A stretch of DNA of 64,000 nt, taken from Cyanoderma ruficeps. Lineage: Eukaryota; Chordata; Aves; Passeriformes; Timaliidae. This document shows, piece by piece, positions 12,241-22,300 of the stretch. How positions within the stretch are numbered: position 1 is the first letter of the stretch; each line of letters opens with the position of its first letter. The position numbers were made by a program, and so were the translations under genes. The DNA is taken from positions 11,434,093 to 11,498,092 of the forward strand of contig VZDJ01000056.1 in NCBI GenBank assembly GCA_008694505.1, written 5' to 3'. The notes beneath the pieces are model-generated. The model was not told the origin of the DNA and made no database searches. It was given only the letters and a program-made list of their open reading frames with translations.

Positions 12241-12455
12241 GCTGTCCCTTCCTGTTCCTCCCTTGTCCCCTCCTGTCACTCCTCTGTCCCCTCTTGTCCT
12301 TCCTTGTCTCCTCCCGTCCTTCCCTGTCCCCTTCTGTCACGCCCCATTCCGCCCTTGTCCCCCCGTGTCCTCTCCTGTCACTCCCTCGTTCCCCCTTGTC
12401 CCCTCCTGTCCCTCTCCTGTCCCCTCCCTGTCCCCTCCTGTCCCTCTCCTGTCCC
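12241..12455. repeat. Polypyrimidine tract with degenerate TGTCCCCTCC repeats
   Basis: About 215 bases are almost pure C/T on the plus strand, built from degenerate 10-12-bp units such as TGTCCCCTCC and TGTCCCTCTCC. On the minus strand it reads as an uninterrupted Arg/Gly/Asp-rich frame, which is a composition artefact. It lies directly upstream of the SUMF1 CpG island. Confidence 0.9.
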
Positions 12456-15400
12456 CGAACCTGCAGAGCCTGTGCTCTGTGTGTGTGTGCAGGATGATGA
12501 AGGCTCTGGAGCAGCGCTCTGATGAGGCCTCTCTTGTCCAGAGAAGACTGAGAGGGGAGCTCAGCAATCCACAGAAATATCTCAAATACCCCCAGGAGTC
12601 TCACCCGTCCATATGAACACCTCAAACATCCACACAGATATCTCATAAAGGGCACCAAGAGCATCATTCCAGGCCCTTTCCAGGAAGGGTGCTTTGGTAT
12701 TCCCCCTCTCCATCAGGAAACTCACAATTCCTGTGTTCTACATTTTTCCTGCAGTTCACTGTAGTTGTTGAAGATTCTGTAAAATCTTTACTTTCTTGTT
12801 GAAGCTTCTGTTCAGAACTGTCAACAGAATGGATCTTCTGCATCATCCCCCATGCCAAAATAAATCTTTACTCATCCTGCAGGATATTAATTCAAAATCC
12901 TCAATATAATTTTTGCTTGTACTTGCAGCAAAGAGAAGCATGGCCAGAGTGAAGGAGGGGTTTTATTTTTTGGTGTGTGTGAGTGCACTAAAACATGTTT
13001 GCTCTGCGAAGTTTTAGTGTGTGTAAAATGGCACTGCTGGGAGGCCTCGCAGGGATGAATTCCAATTATCCATCATTAGTCCCTTTTGCCCTGTGACGTG
13101 GTCCAGAAAAGCATCAGGGTGCAGGAAAACAAATGAATGCAAACTTAATTATACAATCAACCCTTGCTGTTTTGGAGTCAGAAAATGGAAATATTCCTTT
13201 TGTGTTAACACAGCGATCTTTGCCCTTTGTTGAGGAATGAATGGCTATGAAAATATCTAAGATCTAAAAAGATCTAAAGATCTAAATCCAACTTATTTCC
13301 TCCTGCTAAATTTTTCCCGACACAATTCACTGAAGTGAGAGCAAAATGTAGGCATCCAAATTCTACAGACTTCTAGAACTGAAAAGAGTCTGCCAGGATA
13401 ACGTTCCCTTACTAAAGCCCTGGGATTCTGGCTGTGTGGTGATGGAATTCAGGAAAATCAGCTGATTTCCAATGAGCTGGGACAGCTCTCTAGTGTATCC
13501 TGCCCACTCGTTCTCACGGCTCGTTTTCCTGAACTTCTACAAAAGAAGTGTGCATCATTTGTGTAGCTCCGTCAGGAGGGTTCATATTCCTTGCTCTCCC
13601 CGGAGAACAGATGAAATAATTACAGTTTGCTTCTGAGCAACATCCAGCTTCCAGTCTGAAATCCTGAGGACTTTGGAGAACTTGTGTTGGTGTGATCATT
13701 TTGTGCTCAGCCATGCAGGCTTTAGTTTTTCTCTTTCCTCACATTGAGTCCCCACGCTTCTGATCTTGCTGTTACTAAAATGTGATGGGAACAAGAGATT
13801 TTTTTTCCAGCACTTCACTGGGAAGTTGAGATGTTCCAGCATTTGTCAGGGGTGCTTTTCATCCCCATGGATCTCCCTAAGGACAGGGAACTTCTGGGAT
13901 CATCTTCGCCATTGTGAAGACCAGCCATGAGCAGGAGGAAAGACTGATCCTCAGGGTGCTGGAATATCTTCTGCTCTCATTTTTCTTCCAGGGTTGTTGA
14001 GCTGCAGCTGAGCCAACAGCAGAAACAAAACCTGTGCAAAGCCACCCCGCAGGGGCTGGAGGTGCAATGTTTTCAAAACAGCCCAGGGAAGCCAATGGTT
14101 TGTCATAAATTTGTCAGCATAAAACAAGACAATGGAAATAAAAAACAAATAAAAGAATTCAAACTTCATTTTAACGTCTTTCATCAATGCTGAATTTGCA
14201 TCGTGGCTAAAAATAAAGTAGGAGTGGAGCAGAATAAGGTTCTAAAAGGAGAAAAAGAACAAGGTACTCCAATAGCGAAAAATAAAAATCCCTCACAAGT
14301 TTTCCTGTGACTGAAACCACACGTGAAATTGAGCCAAACATTCATAGTACAGCTCCCAGGGCTGAAGTGATACCTACCAAGTAGTGTTTTTTCACCATTT
14401 CCTCTCTGAATTCTTGAGTTCATTCCCTCGGCCCTCTGGGGGTGTGTGGGCTCCAAGCCCAGCCCTCATTTGCTACTGAGTGAACAGGACTCCGTTCCCA
14501 TCTCAGGGCTGCCTCCTGTAGTTCCCATTGTCAGGGAAAATTCCTTTAAGGGAATAGATCTGATCCTTCCCAAGGTGACCTTTCCCACACTGCCCTACAA
14601 TTTTCCCTCTTTTCAATGCTGTAAGATTATAGGAACCCCATGAACTCGCTGTGTCTGCAGCAGCATCCCAGAGCAAGTTCCTAAAAACAAATGGAAATGT
14701 CTTCCTCCACTGGAAACTTCCATGATTAACTTGTCTTTGCCAGCACCCCTTCAAATCTAGCAAGTTCTTTGCAGAGCTTGGTCAGTATTTTTTGGGTGAA
14801 GGCCCAAAAATTGGTGAGGGGCCATCAGTAGCAAGTGCGTGGAATGACAGAACAAGGGGGAATGGATTCCAACTGACAGAGAATAGGTTTAGACTGGATA
14901 TTAGGAAGAAATTGTTCCCTGTGAGGGTGGGGAGGCCCTGGCACAGGTTGCCCAGACAGAGCAGCTGTGGCTGCCCCATTCCTGGAAGTGTCCAAGGCCA
15001 GGTTGGATGGGGCTTGGAGCAACTCGAGCCATTCTGGGCTTCTATGAGCTCCTCAGCCTTTGAAGAACTGACCAAGACCCAGAATCAAACGTAGTCCATA
15101 AGCAGAAATGTGGCCTTTGGTATTTGGGAGAGGAATGTCCCCAGAGGGCAGACTCCATTCCCTCCCTGGGCAGCCTGTTCACGCCCAGAGCTGCTGCTGG
15201 GATTTATCCCTCAGTGCTGGAGCTGTTTCAAGGCACGCTGTTTGCAGAGCTGCTCAAGGTGCTCAGCAGGCAAAGCTCTGCCCCTGGCTCTGGTGACAGC
15301 CCTTCTGTCACTGCCTCGGAGCCACTGCAGCCACTCACAGCCTCCGCCTGCTGAACCCATCCAGAGATCAGATTTGATTACACAAGAATTCATTAGGATT

Positions 15401-15501
15401 ATCTAATGATATTAGGCACCACTACTCTGCCAAATTCCTGATGAGTAATGGCTTGTAGTATTGCGGCCATGTAGGAAACCCATAAAACTCTGTTCTCTGA
15501 C
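12456..15501. other. SUMF1-ITPR1 intergenic region, left part
   Basis: About 3 kb is without a recognised gene. It contains a short run of 'gatctaaa' repeats near 13258-13290, one CR1 copy (14838-15050) and two modest minus-strand frames (12664-12858 and 13514-13714) that look slightly protein-like but lack supporting splice sites or homology. Confidence 0.7.
14838..15050 (+). mobile_element. CR1 LINE 3' end, plus orientation
   Basis: The signature runs are 'gactggatattaggaagaaa', 'ttgttccctgtgagggtggg', 'gaggccctggcacaggttgc' and 'gtgtccaaggccaggttgga', followed by 'tggggcttggagcaac'. The very end is diverged. Confidence 0.9.
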
Positions 15502-15674
15502 CTTCGCTTCAGTTCCTGAGTCACGGGCTTCATCTTCTGCATATCCTTGTTCCAGAGCCACAACTCCAACTCCTCTGGAGGTATTTTTAAAGGAGAGCCA
15601 GTGCAGGGGGAGGTTATGTTGATTTCAAACGGGCTAATCTGGGCTTGTTCCCATTCATCAACGTTATCCTGCTG
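15502..15674 (-). CDS. Candidate coding exon of an unidentified minus-strand gene
   Basis: On the minus strand a pyrimidine-rich acceptor (ttgcttgtttctacag) is followed by an open frame of 57 codons and then a possible donor, GAAG followed by GTCAGA; the exon is 173 nt. The product begins Q-Q-D-N-V-D-E-W-E-Q-A-Q and includes P-E-E-L-E-L-W-L-W-N-K-D-M and K-P-V-T-Q-E-L-K-R. This Glu/Trp/Leu-rich composition is protein-like and is reminiscent of spectrin-type helices, but I cannot assign a family. The frame stays open for about 34 further codons past the donor. It lies upstream of SUMF1 and does not fit either SUMF1 or ITPR1. It could be a lineage-specific exon, a decayed gene or chance. Confidence 0.4.
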
Positions 15675-16344
15675 CTGTAGAAACAAGCAAGGAGCTGGGC
15701 ACCTTTCCTACCTGTTACCCAGGGCAGCAGGTGGGTGTGGGTGAAGTGAGCGAAAGGAAATGTTTCCTTCACCTAAATCCCAGTTCGAGTGATACAGTTG
15801 TTCTGCAGGCAAACATTGCACCCACCCCTGTGCTCTGGGTGCTGCCAGCCAGCCACTGAGGGCAGGGAAATTAGGGTGTAACTCTGGGAAATCATCTTGG
15901 CTAATATTTAAGGGCAAATAATTGCATAATACAGTAAATAAATGAAATATTACTGTTTTTTATTCGCTGCTGGTCATCCTGGCTGAAGTTGTGATGTCTC
16001 GATAGTGATACCCCCGTGCTGTAATTTTAGTGAAGAGGAATTCCAGTGACATTCGCTATTCCCAGAGTTTGGATCTGTTTCCTGCAGAGCAGCCGTGACC
16101 CTGCTCAGCCAAGGGCTCGCACCTGAGTCACGGCAGAGGTGACAGCACCTGTGCAGGCAGGTCCTCACCTCAGCCGTCACCTCCCCGCTATTCTGCGCTC
16201 CCCGAGTCGCCCTGACACCTGATTTAATCGGTGTTTACTGCCCGGTACCCTCGCAGGCTCGCCCCCTGCCCGATCCAGGGCTCTGTGCCGAGCCCCTGGG
16301 ACCAAAACACATCCGCGGCCCCAGCCGGGGTGGGGGGGTTTCAC
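15675..16344. other. Intergenic region between orphan exon and minisatellite
   Basis: About 670 bases rise in GC towards the right end (CpG-rich from about 16180). No gene, CR1 copy or repeat is seen. Confidence 0.6.
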
Positions 16345-16912
16345 CCCCATCACCGACGGCACGGACCGGGGGGTCCAGTCCAATCGCTGACCGCATGAAC
16401 CGAGCGGTCCATGCCCATCGCTGACACCACGGACCCGGGGGTCCATCCCGTCACCGACCGCACGGACCAAACCGTCCATCCCCATCACTGATCGCACGGA
16501 CCGAGAGGTCCATCCCCATCACTGAGACCACGAACCGAGCGGTCCATCCCCATCGCTGATCGCACGGACCGAGCGGTCCATCCCCATCACTGACCGCACG
16601 GACCAAGCGGTCCATCCCCATCACCGACCGCACGGACCGAGAGGTCCATCCCCATCGCTGACAGCACGAACCGAGCGATCCATCCCCATCGCTGACAGCA
16701 CGAACCGAGCGGTCCATCCCCATCGCTGATCGCACGGACCGAGCGGTCCATCCCCACCGCTGACCGCACGGACCGAGAGGTCCATCCCCACCGCTGACCG
16801 CACGGACCGAGCGGTCCATCCCCATCGCTGGCCGCACGGACCGAGAGGTCCATCCCCACCGCTGACCGCACGGACCGAGCGGTCCATCCCCATCACCGAC
16901 GGCACGAACCGA
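16345..16912. repeat. 34-bp GC-rich minisatellite, about 17 copies, next to ITPR1 promoter
   Basis: The unit reads GGACCGAGCGGTCCATCCCC followed by ATCGCTGACCGCAC. The left copies are degenerate (GGACCGGGGGGTCC, GGACCCGGGGGTCC) and the right ones nearly perfect. Every unit carries the interrupted palindrome GGACCG-AG-CGGTCC and several CpGs. Because 34 is not a multiple of three and no unit contains a minus-strand stop in any phase, all three minus frames are open and encode the same 34-residue repeat (with V-G-M-D-x-S-V-R-A and G-P-L-G-P-C-G-Q). I treat these as repeat-derived frames, not genes. Confidence 0.95.
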
Positions 16913-16943
16913 GGGCGTCCGCTGCCCCCGCCCGGAGCGCGGC

Positions 16944-16970
16944 GTGGGGCACGCTGGGAGCTGTAGTCCT
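16944..16970 (-). promoter_or_regulatory. ZNF143/Staf-like binding site
   Basis: On the minus strand the sequence reads ACTACAGCTCCCAGCGTGCC. The extended ZNF143 motif is ACTACA followed by a TTCCCAGCATGC-type core, so the match is close. Such sites are typical of CpG-island promoters. Confidence 0.65.
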
Positions 16971-17012
16971 GGGGGACACTCCCCCGCGGCGGGGCGGCGG
17001 CGGCAGGACTCG

Positions 17013-17026
17013 GTTACCCAGCGTGC
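17013..17026 (+). promoter_or_regulatory. Second ZNF143/Staf-like core
   Basis: TTACCCAGCGTGCC resembles the Staf core (YACCCAnmATGC) without the ACTACA extension. It shares CCCAGCGTGCC with the minus-strand site 50 bases upstream, so the two sites face each other. Confidence 0.5.
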
Positions 17027-17034
17027 CTCTTGGG

Positions 17035-17044
17035 TTATTTAAGG
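17035..17044 (+). promoter_or_regulatory. TATA-like element of ITPR1
   Basis: TTATTTAAGG is the only AT-rich run in an otherwise GC-rich promoter and lies about 30 bases before the inferred transcript start. Confidence 0.5.
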
Positions 17045-17073
17045 CACGGCGGCGGGCGCCGAGCGCAGTGACC

Positions 17074-17091
17074 ATGTGGATGCGCAGCTGA
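17074..17091 (+). CDS. Upstream ORF 1 in ITPR1 leader (MWMRS)
   Basis: ATG TGG ATG CGC AGC TGA contains two in-frame ATGs. The -3 base is A (gtgaccATG: A of 'acc'), a good initiation context, but if transcription starts near 17065 it lies very close to the cap. It would act only as a translational brake. Confidence 0.4.
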   Translation: MWMRS

Positions 17092-17134
17092 GGCGGCGGC
17101 GGGCGCAGCCTCCGGGAGCGGGACCGCCGCCGGA

Positions 17135-17158
17135 ATGGGGCTGCCGAGCCGTCCATAG
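17135..17158 (+). CDS. Upstream ORF 2 in ITPR1 leader (MGLPSRP)
   Basis: The ATG has G at -3 and G at +4, a strong Kozak context. The frame stops after seven residues, 25 bases before the donor. If the exon model is right, most scanning ribosomes would meet it before the ITPR1 start codon. Confidence 0.45.
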   Translation: MGLPSRP

Positions 17159-17266
17159 CCCGCCCCGCCGCCTCCGCAGCAAGGTACGGCCGGGAGAGAG
17201 CGGGCACGGCTGGGCAGGGAGGGAGGCGGTGAGTGGCCGCCGGGGCAGCCCCGTCCCGCAGCCCGA

Positions 17267-17390
17267 GGGATGCAGCCTGGTGCTGGGCGGGGATGCCCGG
17301 GGATGCAGCCCGTTGCTAGGCGGGGATACCCGGGAATGCAGCCCGCTGCTGTGCAGGGATGCATTCCCGTGCTCGGCGGGGATGCCCGGC
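17267..17390 (+). repeat. 33-bp imperfect tandem repeat, about 3.5 copies
   Basis: The unit resembles GGGATGCAGCCCGTTGCTAG followed by GCGGGGATACCCG. It lies 84 bases downstream of the predicted ITPR1 exon 1 donor, inside the CpG island. Confidence 0.8.
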
Positions 17391-19399
17391 AGCCGCAGCC
17401 CTGGCAGGACCGGGCAGAGACCCCTCCGCCCTCCCGGCGGGTCCCGCAGCGCTGCCGGACCGGGGTCCCGTCCCCTGGACCACCGCGGGCTCGGCGGCGG
17501 AGCCGCGCGTCCGCTCCAACTTTCCCCGTGTTTTTGCCCCCGTGCTCGGGGCTCGGCTGCGAGGGATGTTTCGCGTTATGTAAACACTCGTGAGCGCCGA
17601 TGGGGACTTGGCTATGGGCGATCTTCCTCTTAAATGGTCAAAAAGCGGGCAGCTGTGGGTGGATGTTTCAGAGGGTCCCGGTGACTGGCCTGACGGGCCA
17701 AATATTTGGCTGTTTCCTGGACTACAATAACTGGACTTCGGCGGGGGAAGGGGTGGGGGCACATGTGCATTCCCCATGCACGTACGTGGGATGTGCCATA
17801 ATCCCGGGCGGCTTCTCGTCTTCATGCCGAGCGCTGCGGGTTGTTTGGGGCTGGCGCTGCCCCGAGGCTCCCCCGGCTGTGCACGGGCTCCCTGTGCCTG
17901 TTGCTGTGCGGGGCTCCGGGGGCTTTTCCCCGCAGGGAAAATGCTCCGTGGAGCGGGACCAGCTGGGGCTGCCTCAGCCTTTCCCCTCCCTGCCCTAGGT
18001 GGGTTCGCTCTGGCTCCCGGGAGTTTGTCTAAAAAGGCTCCAACAGGTGAAAGGTTCCAGTTGAATTTATTGCCGTGCAGCGGTTCTGTGCCTGCTCAGC
18101 CACGGATGGATTGGGCTGCGGTCCTGCTGCTCACAAATCAGGAAGGGAGAACGTGGCTAATACAATCCAGATCTTTGCCTGATGAAGATTTAGTTGCTGC
18201 AAGTCGTGTGGGGAGTAGCGTGTGTGGGAGCCGTTGGTTTTATTTATTAGTGAGGGTCGGTACCTGCACGTGTGTTTTATTTCTTAAAGCATGTTTAGTT
18301 GTTTGCCTTTGAGATTCTTTTCCTGGGCTGAGAAATGTGCCTGGTATCCCGGGACTTGCAGACCTGTTGAGCCGGAGGATTGGCTGACTCGCAGCCCAGG
18401 CCAGAGGCCCGTGGTGGAGCTGTTTTCCTTGCAGGGCTCAGCTGTGTGAGTGTGGGATGCCATGTGAGGCCAACATCCCTTCCTTTCCACTCACTGCTTC
18501 CTCTGTGGCCAAGTTAATGGGCTACCAGGCACTGGATTTCTCATTGGTTTCCTTTTTGTACATTAATTTACGCCAATTTCCTCACACAGCAAGTATTCCA
18601 CGGTGTAAATGCCGGGTGGTTTTGCTGGTGTAAGTGCCTGCAGCAGTGACAGCATTGCAGGGTGTTGTGGCTGGAGCAGAGCTTTGGCTGCCCAGCACTG
18701 GCTGTTCAGTGAGTGTAGAAAGATGGTGGCATTGATAAGGCCAAAAATTCGGGGTTAACAGGACACCTGGTGAAATAAACGTGGAGATTGACCACTGTGA
18801 GATACAGCAGCTCGAGCTGGTGAGAATGCTCAGTAATACTCAGTGTGCCTAAACCAAAAAAAAGGAATCACTGTGAAAATAAAACCACAGTTCCAGCGTG
18901 TTTCAAAACAAGCTGATGCTGAGCTGATTAATTCTAATGTTTTCTTTAAACCGCCTGTTGTTTGTCAATAATAGGGGCTTTTCTTGTTAAAATACCTTCT
19001 TTCCCCAAGATTAAAGTGTTTGCTTAGTTGAGATTTTTTTTTCCCCCCATCTGCTTGTTTTGCAGTGTTGATTAAGCCTTGCAAATAGTTTCTTACAGGG
19101 TTTCACAAATTAGGAAGTAAACAAACAAGAGTGACTTTGGCTTGCCTTTGCAATCATGGGGTGGAGCTTAGCTCGGGGAAATGGTTTTTATGAGATGTGC
19201 TAATCCTGAACACCATGGCTTGAGGGTGGAGGAGGCCTCAGTGAAGAGCACAGGAGGGGGACATTTGGTGTGTTTCTTTGGTGATGGTTGGTGGAGGTGC
19301 AGGTGTGGATGAACAAAGCTGCCCTGGGACTGATGAAAAGGATGGAGGGGGTCTAAGGGACAGCTGTGATCTCTGGTTATAAATGAGAAGTGTAATTTT

Positions 19400-19582
19400 G
19401 GGAGGAATTCTTCACTGAAAGGGCTGCCCAGGGAGGTCATGGAATGCCCATCCCTGGAGGTGTCCAAGGAACAGTTGGATGTAGCACTCAGTGCTCTGAG
19501 CTGGGGACAAGGTGAGGATTGGGCACAGCTTGGACTTGATAATCCTGGAAGTCTTTTCCAACCTCAGTGGTTCTGTAGCATG
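19400..19582 (+). mobile_element. CR1 LINE 3' end, plus orientation
   Basis: Signature runs are 'gaattcttcactgaaagggc', 'tgcccagggaggtcatggaa', 'ggaggtgtccaaggaacagt' and 'ttggacttgataatcctgga'. Confidence 0.85.
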
Positions 19583-20344
19583 ATCTTATCCCACAGCACC
19601 GTCAATCCTCTCACATTCCCTCAACAAACCTGTTTTGGAGTGGGGCAGTCTAGAAAATGCACAAATTGAGTTAAAGTGAAGAAATAATCTCAAGTCCTGG
19701 CAGCTGACAAGTGAGGCTGTTGCAGCTTAGAGGGAGACTTGCAAACCACAATGTCCTGCTCGTGTGTGGTGTGAGGTCTTGGTCTGATTTTGTACTAACT
19801 CCCCTGGTAGAGACAGCACTGAATGTCCCTGACGACATGGCAAGCACGAGAACAGGGCCCCTGCAGGGGTGGCAGGTTTGGGGTGAATTTTGGGGATCCA
19901 GCTCCTCCAGTATTGTGTGTGTGCCAGAGAAAAGGGAACAGTCCCGGGGTGGTCCAGAAGTCTGTTCTGGAAGCTCCTTTTGGCCGCTTCTGGTCAGATG
20001 AGCTGGTCTCTCCTGGTAAATTGCTGAAATGGACAGCACTGAGTTGGAACTTCTTGTTCAGTGCTGTCAAGCAGGATTAAAACAGATCCCAGATATCCTG
20101 AGCCCTTGTTTGGTACCTGCCCTTGAATTGGAGCCATCAGAAGAGCAGGTGCTGCGTGTTCTGATGGGCTCTTGGAGCAGGTGTAGCTGCCCTTGGCCAC
20201 CTGGGCTTGTTTGTGCCCAGGTGGGCAAGAGACCAGTGCCACCTGAGCTGTCCCAGCCCTGGTGTGGCATCAGGACCAGGGCAGTGCCTGTCCCTCTGCT
20301 GGGCACTGCTGAGGCAGCTCTGGGACCCTCCGTGCAAGAAAAAC

Positions 20345-20700
20345 ATTGAGGGACTGGAGCTTGTCCAGAGATGGGAACGGAGCTGGGAGAGGGTCTGGAG
20401 CACCATGAGCAGCTGGGAAAGGGGCTCAGCCTGGAGAAAAGGAGGTTCAGGGGGGACCTTGTGGCTCTGCACAACTCCCTGACAGGACGAGATGGTTGGG
20501 CTCTGCTTCCAGGGAACAGGGACAGGAGGAAAGGGAATGACCTCAAGCTGTGCCAGAAGAGGCTCAGGTTAAATATTAGGAAAAATAACTTCACTTAAAA
20601 GAGTAGTCAAACATTGAAATGGGCTGCCCAGGGAAGCAGTAGGGTTCCCATCCCTGGGGGTGTTCAAAGATTGAGCAGATGTGGCTCTTCCTTGATTCTG
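20345..20700 (+). mobile_element. CR1 LINE 3' region, plus orientation
   Basis: This is one of the longer CR1 copies, with 'ggactggagcttgtccagag', 'aaggggctcagcctggagaa', 'gggaccttgtggctctgcac' and 'gggctgcccagggaagcagt'. It includes the end of the former ORF2 region, now full of stops and frameshifts. Confidence 0.88.
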
Positions 20701-21692
20701 GCTGGTCTGTTGACTGCGGTGATTCCTCAGTGCACGGCCGACTCCTTTGGAATATCTGATGTGTCAACTTGCAAAGTGTACTGGGAGTCTTTGAGACATT
20801 ATTACCCCATAAATACAAGACAGTTGTAGTTGTAGGATTGTTTTAAAGCCAGGAGCAATCTCAGGCTCCCGTGGGAGGTGGGATGAGGGTAGTGGCTCTG
20901 TAGTAGCTGGTAGACGAGCTGCTGGCTCGCCCGTGGGTGAGTGTGAGGGAAGGCGGCCTCACCAAAGCAGCTTATGGAGACCAAAGGGTTTAGAGGCAGA
21001 AAATCATGTGCTGCTAGAAAGTTATGTAAATGTAACATCTCTGCTCACAATGAGACTGTGGTGTAAACCCTGAGTTCTAAAAATCTGCATTACTGTATGT
21101 CCCAAATCAGTTTTCTTCTGCTAAGATAGCAACAGAAACTGAAGGTGCTTGGGTGGCCTGGAGCCTTTTTTTGGTGCTGTTTGTGTGTGATAATGGACAA
21201 GGGGAGTCAAAAGCTGACCAGTTTCATCCAGTGGCCTGTGCAGAGGTGGGACAGGTGCTGCTTTACAGAGTGGAAGAGCAGTAGAGAATGTTCCTGTGCT
21301 GCAGGGCCACATGCTGGCTGTGTCCATGGCTGTTCCAAGTGATTCCTGTGCTCTTCTGCTGAGCCTCCTCTCCTGGAGGCTGCTGTGGGAGGCAGGATGC
21401 CAAAACTGCACGAGCTTTGATCTGGCTCGATATTCCTGTCTAATTCCTGCTCCCCATGGACACTACAGAAGCACTACAGCAATTATTGCCTGGTTCTCTG
21501 TCTTGGCATGAGCAGGCAGTGGGGGGATGGAGGCAGATCCCTTTTTCCAGGGTGCTGCAACCACTTGTTAGATTGGCAGAGGCATCCAGAGGCTCCTCGT
21601 GTGGCTCTTGCTTGGGCTGTACCTGTTGAGAAAATATATTTCCAGGTCATCAGGGCAGTTGTGGTTTATGGGATGAAATTTGCTCAGAGAAG

Positions 21693-21850
21693 CCATGGCT
21701 GCTTCATCCCTGGAGATGTCCAAGGCCAGGTTGGACAGGGCTTGGAGCCACCTGGGATAGTGGAAGGTGTCCCTGCCCATGGCAGGGTGTGCAATGAGAT
21801 GATCTTCAAGGTTCCTTCCAACCCAAACCATTCTGGGATTCTGTTCTGTG
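21693..21850 (+). mobile_element. CR1 LINE 3' end, plus orientation
   Basis: It contains 'gtccaaggccaggttggaca', 'gggcttggagccacctggga' and the tail 'ttccttccaacccaaaccat' plus 'tctgggattctgt'. Confidence 0.9.
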
Positions 21851-22204
21851 AAAAAGGTGGAGATGAAATGGAAACTGCAGCAACTGTAATTCAGGTGAGG
21901 AAAGCTGCAACGTTCAGCTGTGGATTCTGAACTCAGAGGAGTTTCATTTTCATGCTTGTGGTTTTGGTTGAGCTTGTAAAACCTTGGATCAGAACTTCCT
22001 AGCAGCGTTCTATGGAGAATAAAATGTCAGTTGATATCTGAGCAAGTTAACCCTCTGGAGCGAAAAATGGGTTGGAAATGTGCATGGAAGTCTGTGTTAT
22101 GTAGGGATTTGTGGCTTGTGGCAGTGTAATTGCATCCTCACGTGCCAGAACAGCAACATGAAGAGTGCTGCAGGAAGCTGAGTGTTCATATGTTGCTGAT
22201 AATC

Positions 22205-22300
22205 TTCCCAAGACCAGGCTGGACAACCTGGGACAGTGGAAAGGAGTGGAACGAGATGATCTTTCAGGTCCATTTCAAGCCAGCCCAGTCTGTGACTGTG
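22205..22300 (+). mobile_element. CR1 LINE 3'-end fragment
   Basis: It carries 'aagaccaggctggacaacct', 'gggacagtggaaaggagtgg' and a diverged tail ('tttcaggtccatttcaagcc'). Confidence 0.7.

Larger units (their letters stand above)
17065..17183 (+). other. ITPR1: Predicted noncoding first exon (5' UTR) of ITPR1
   Basis: The right end is set by the donor CAAG followed by GTACGG at 17184. The left end is an estimate from the TATA-like box. The ATG exon (31301) begins with only 16 bases of leader after its acceptor, so an upstream noncoding exon is required; this is the best candidate because of its position in the CpG island. Another small leader exon between them cannot be excluded. The exon contains three ATGs forming two short upstream ORFs. 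Confidence 0.6.
16900..17560 (+). promoter_or_regulatory. ITPR1: ITPR1 CpG-island promoter
   Basis: This is a dense CpG block around the predicted first exon of ITPR1. From left to right it holds a ZNF143/Staf-like site on the minus strand (16944-16970), a second similar site on the plus strand (17013-17026), a TATA-like TTATTTAAGG (17035-17044) and the leader exon. The expected start of transcription is about 25-30 bases past the TATA-like box, near 17065. Confidence 0.8.

Noticed and set aside
11568..12279. 215-codon frames on both strands over the SUMF1 island
   Set aside because: Stop codons are rare in GC-rich sequence. Only the exon 1 frame from 12143 to the GTGAGC donor matches SUMF1.
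12173..12667. 164-codon minus-strand Arg/Gly/Asp-rich frame
   Set aside because: It is produced by the polypyrimidine repeat and continues only through low-complexity sequence.
13514..13714. 66-codon minus-strand frame starting MAEHKM
   Set aside because: The composition is mildly protein-like but there is no splice site pairing or recognised similarity; considered and not called.
16451..16905. Three overlapping repetitive minus-strand frames (94-128 codons)
   Set aside because: They are the same 34-bp repeat read in three phases; no start context, neighbouring exon or homology supports a gene.
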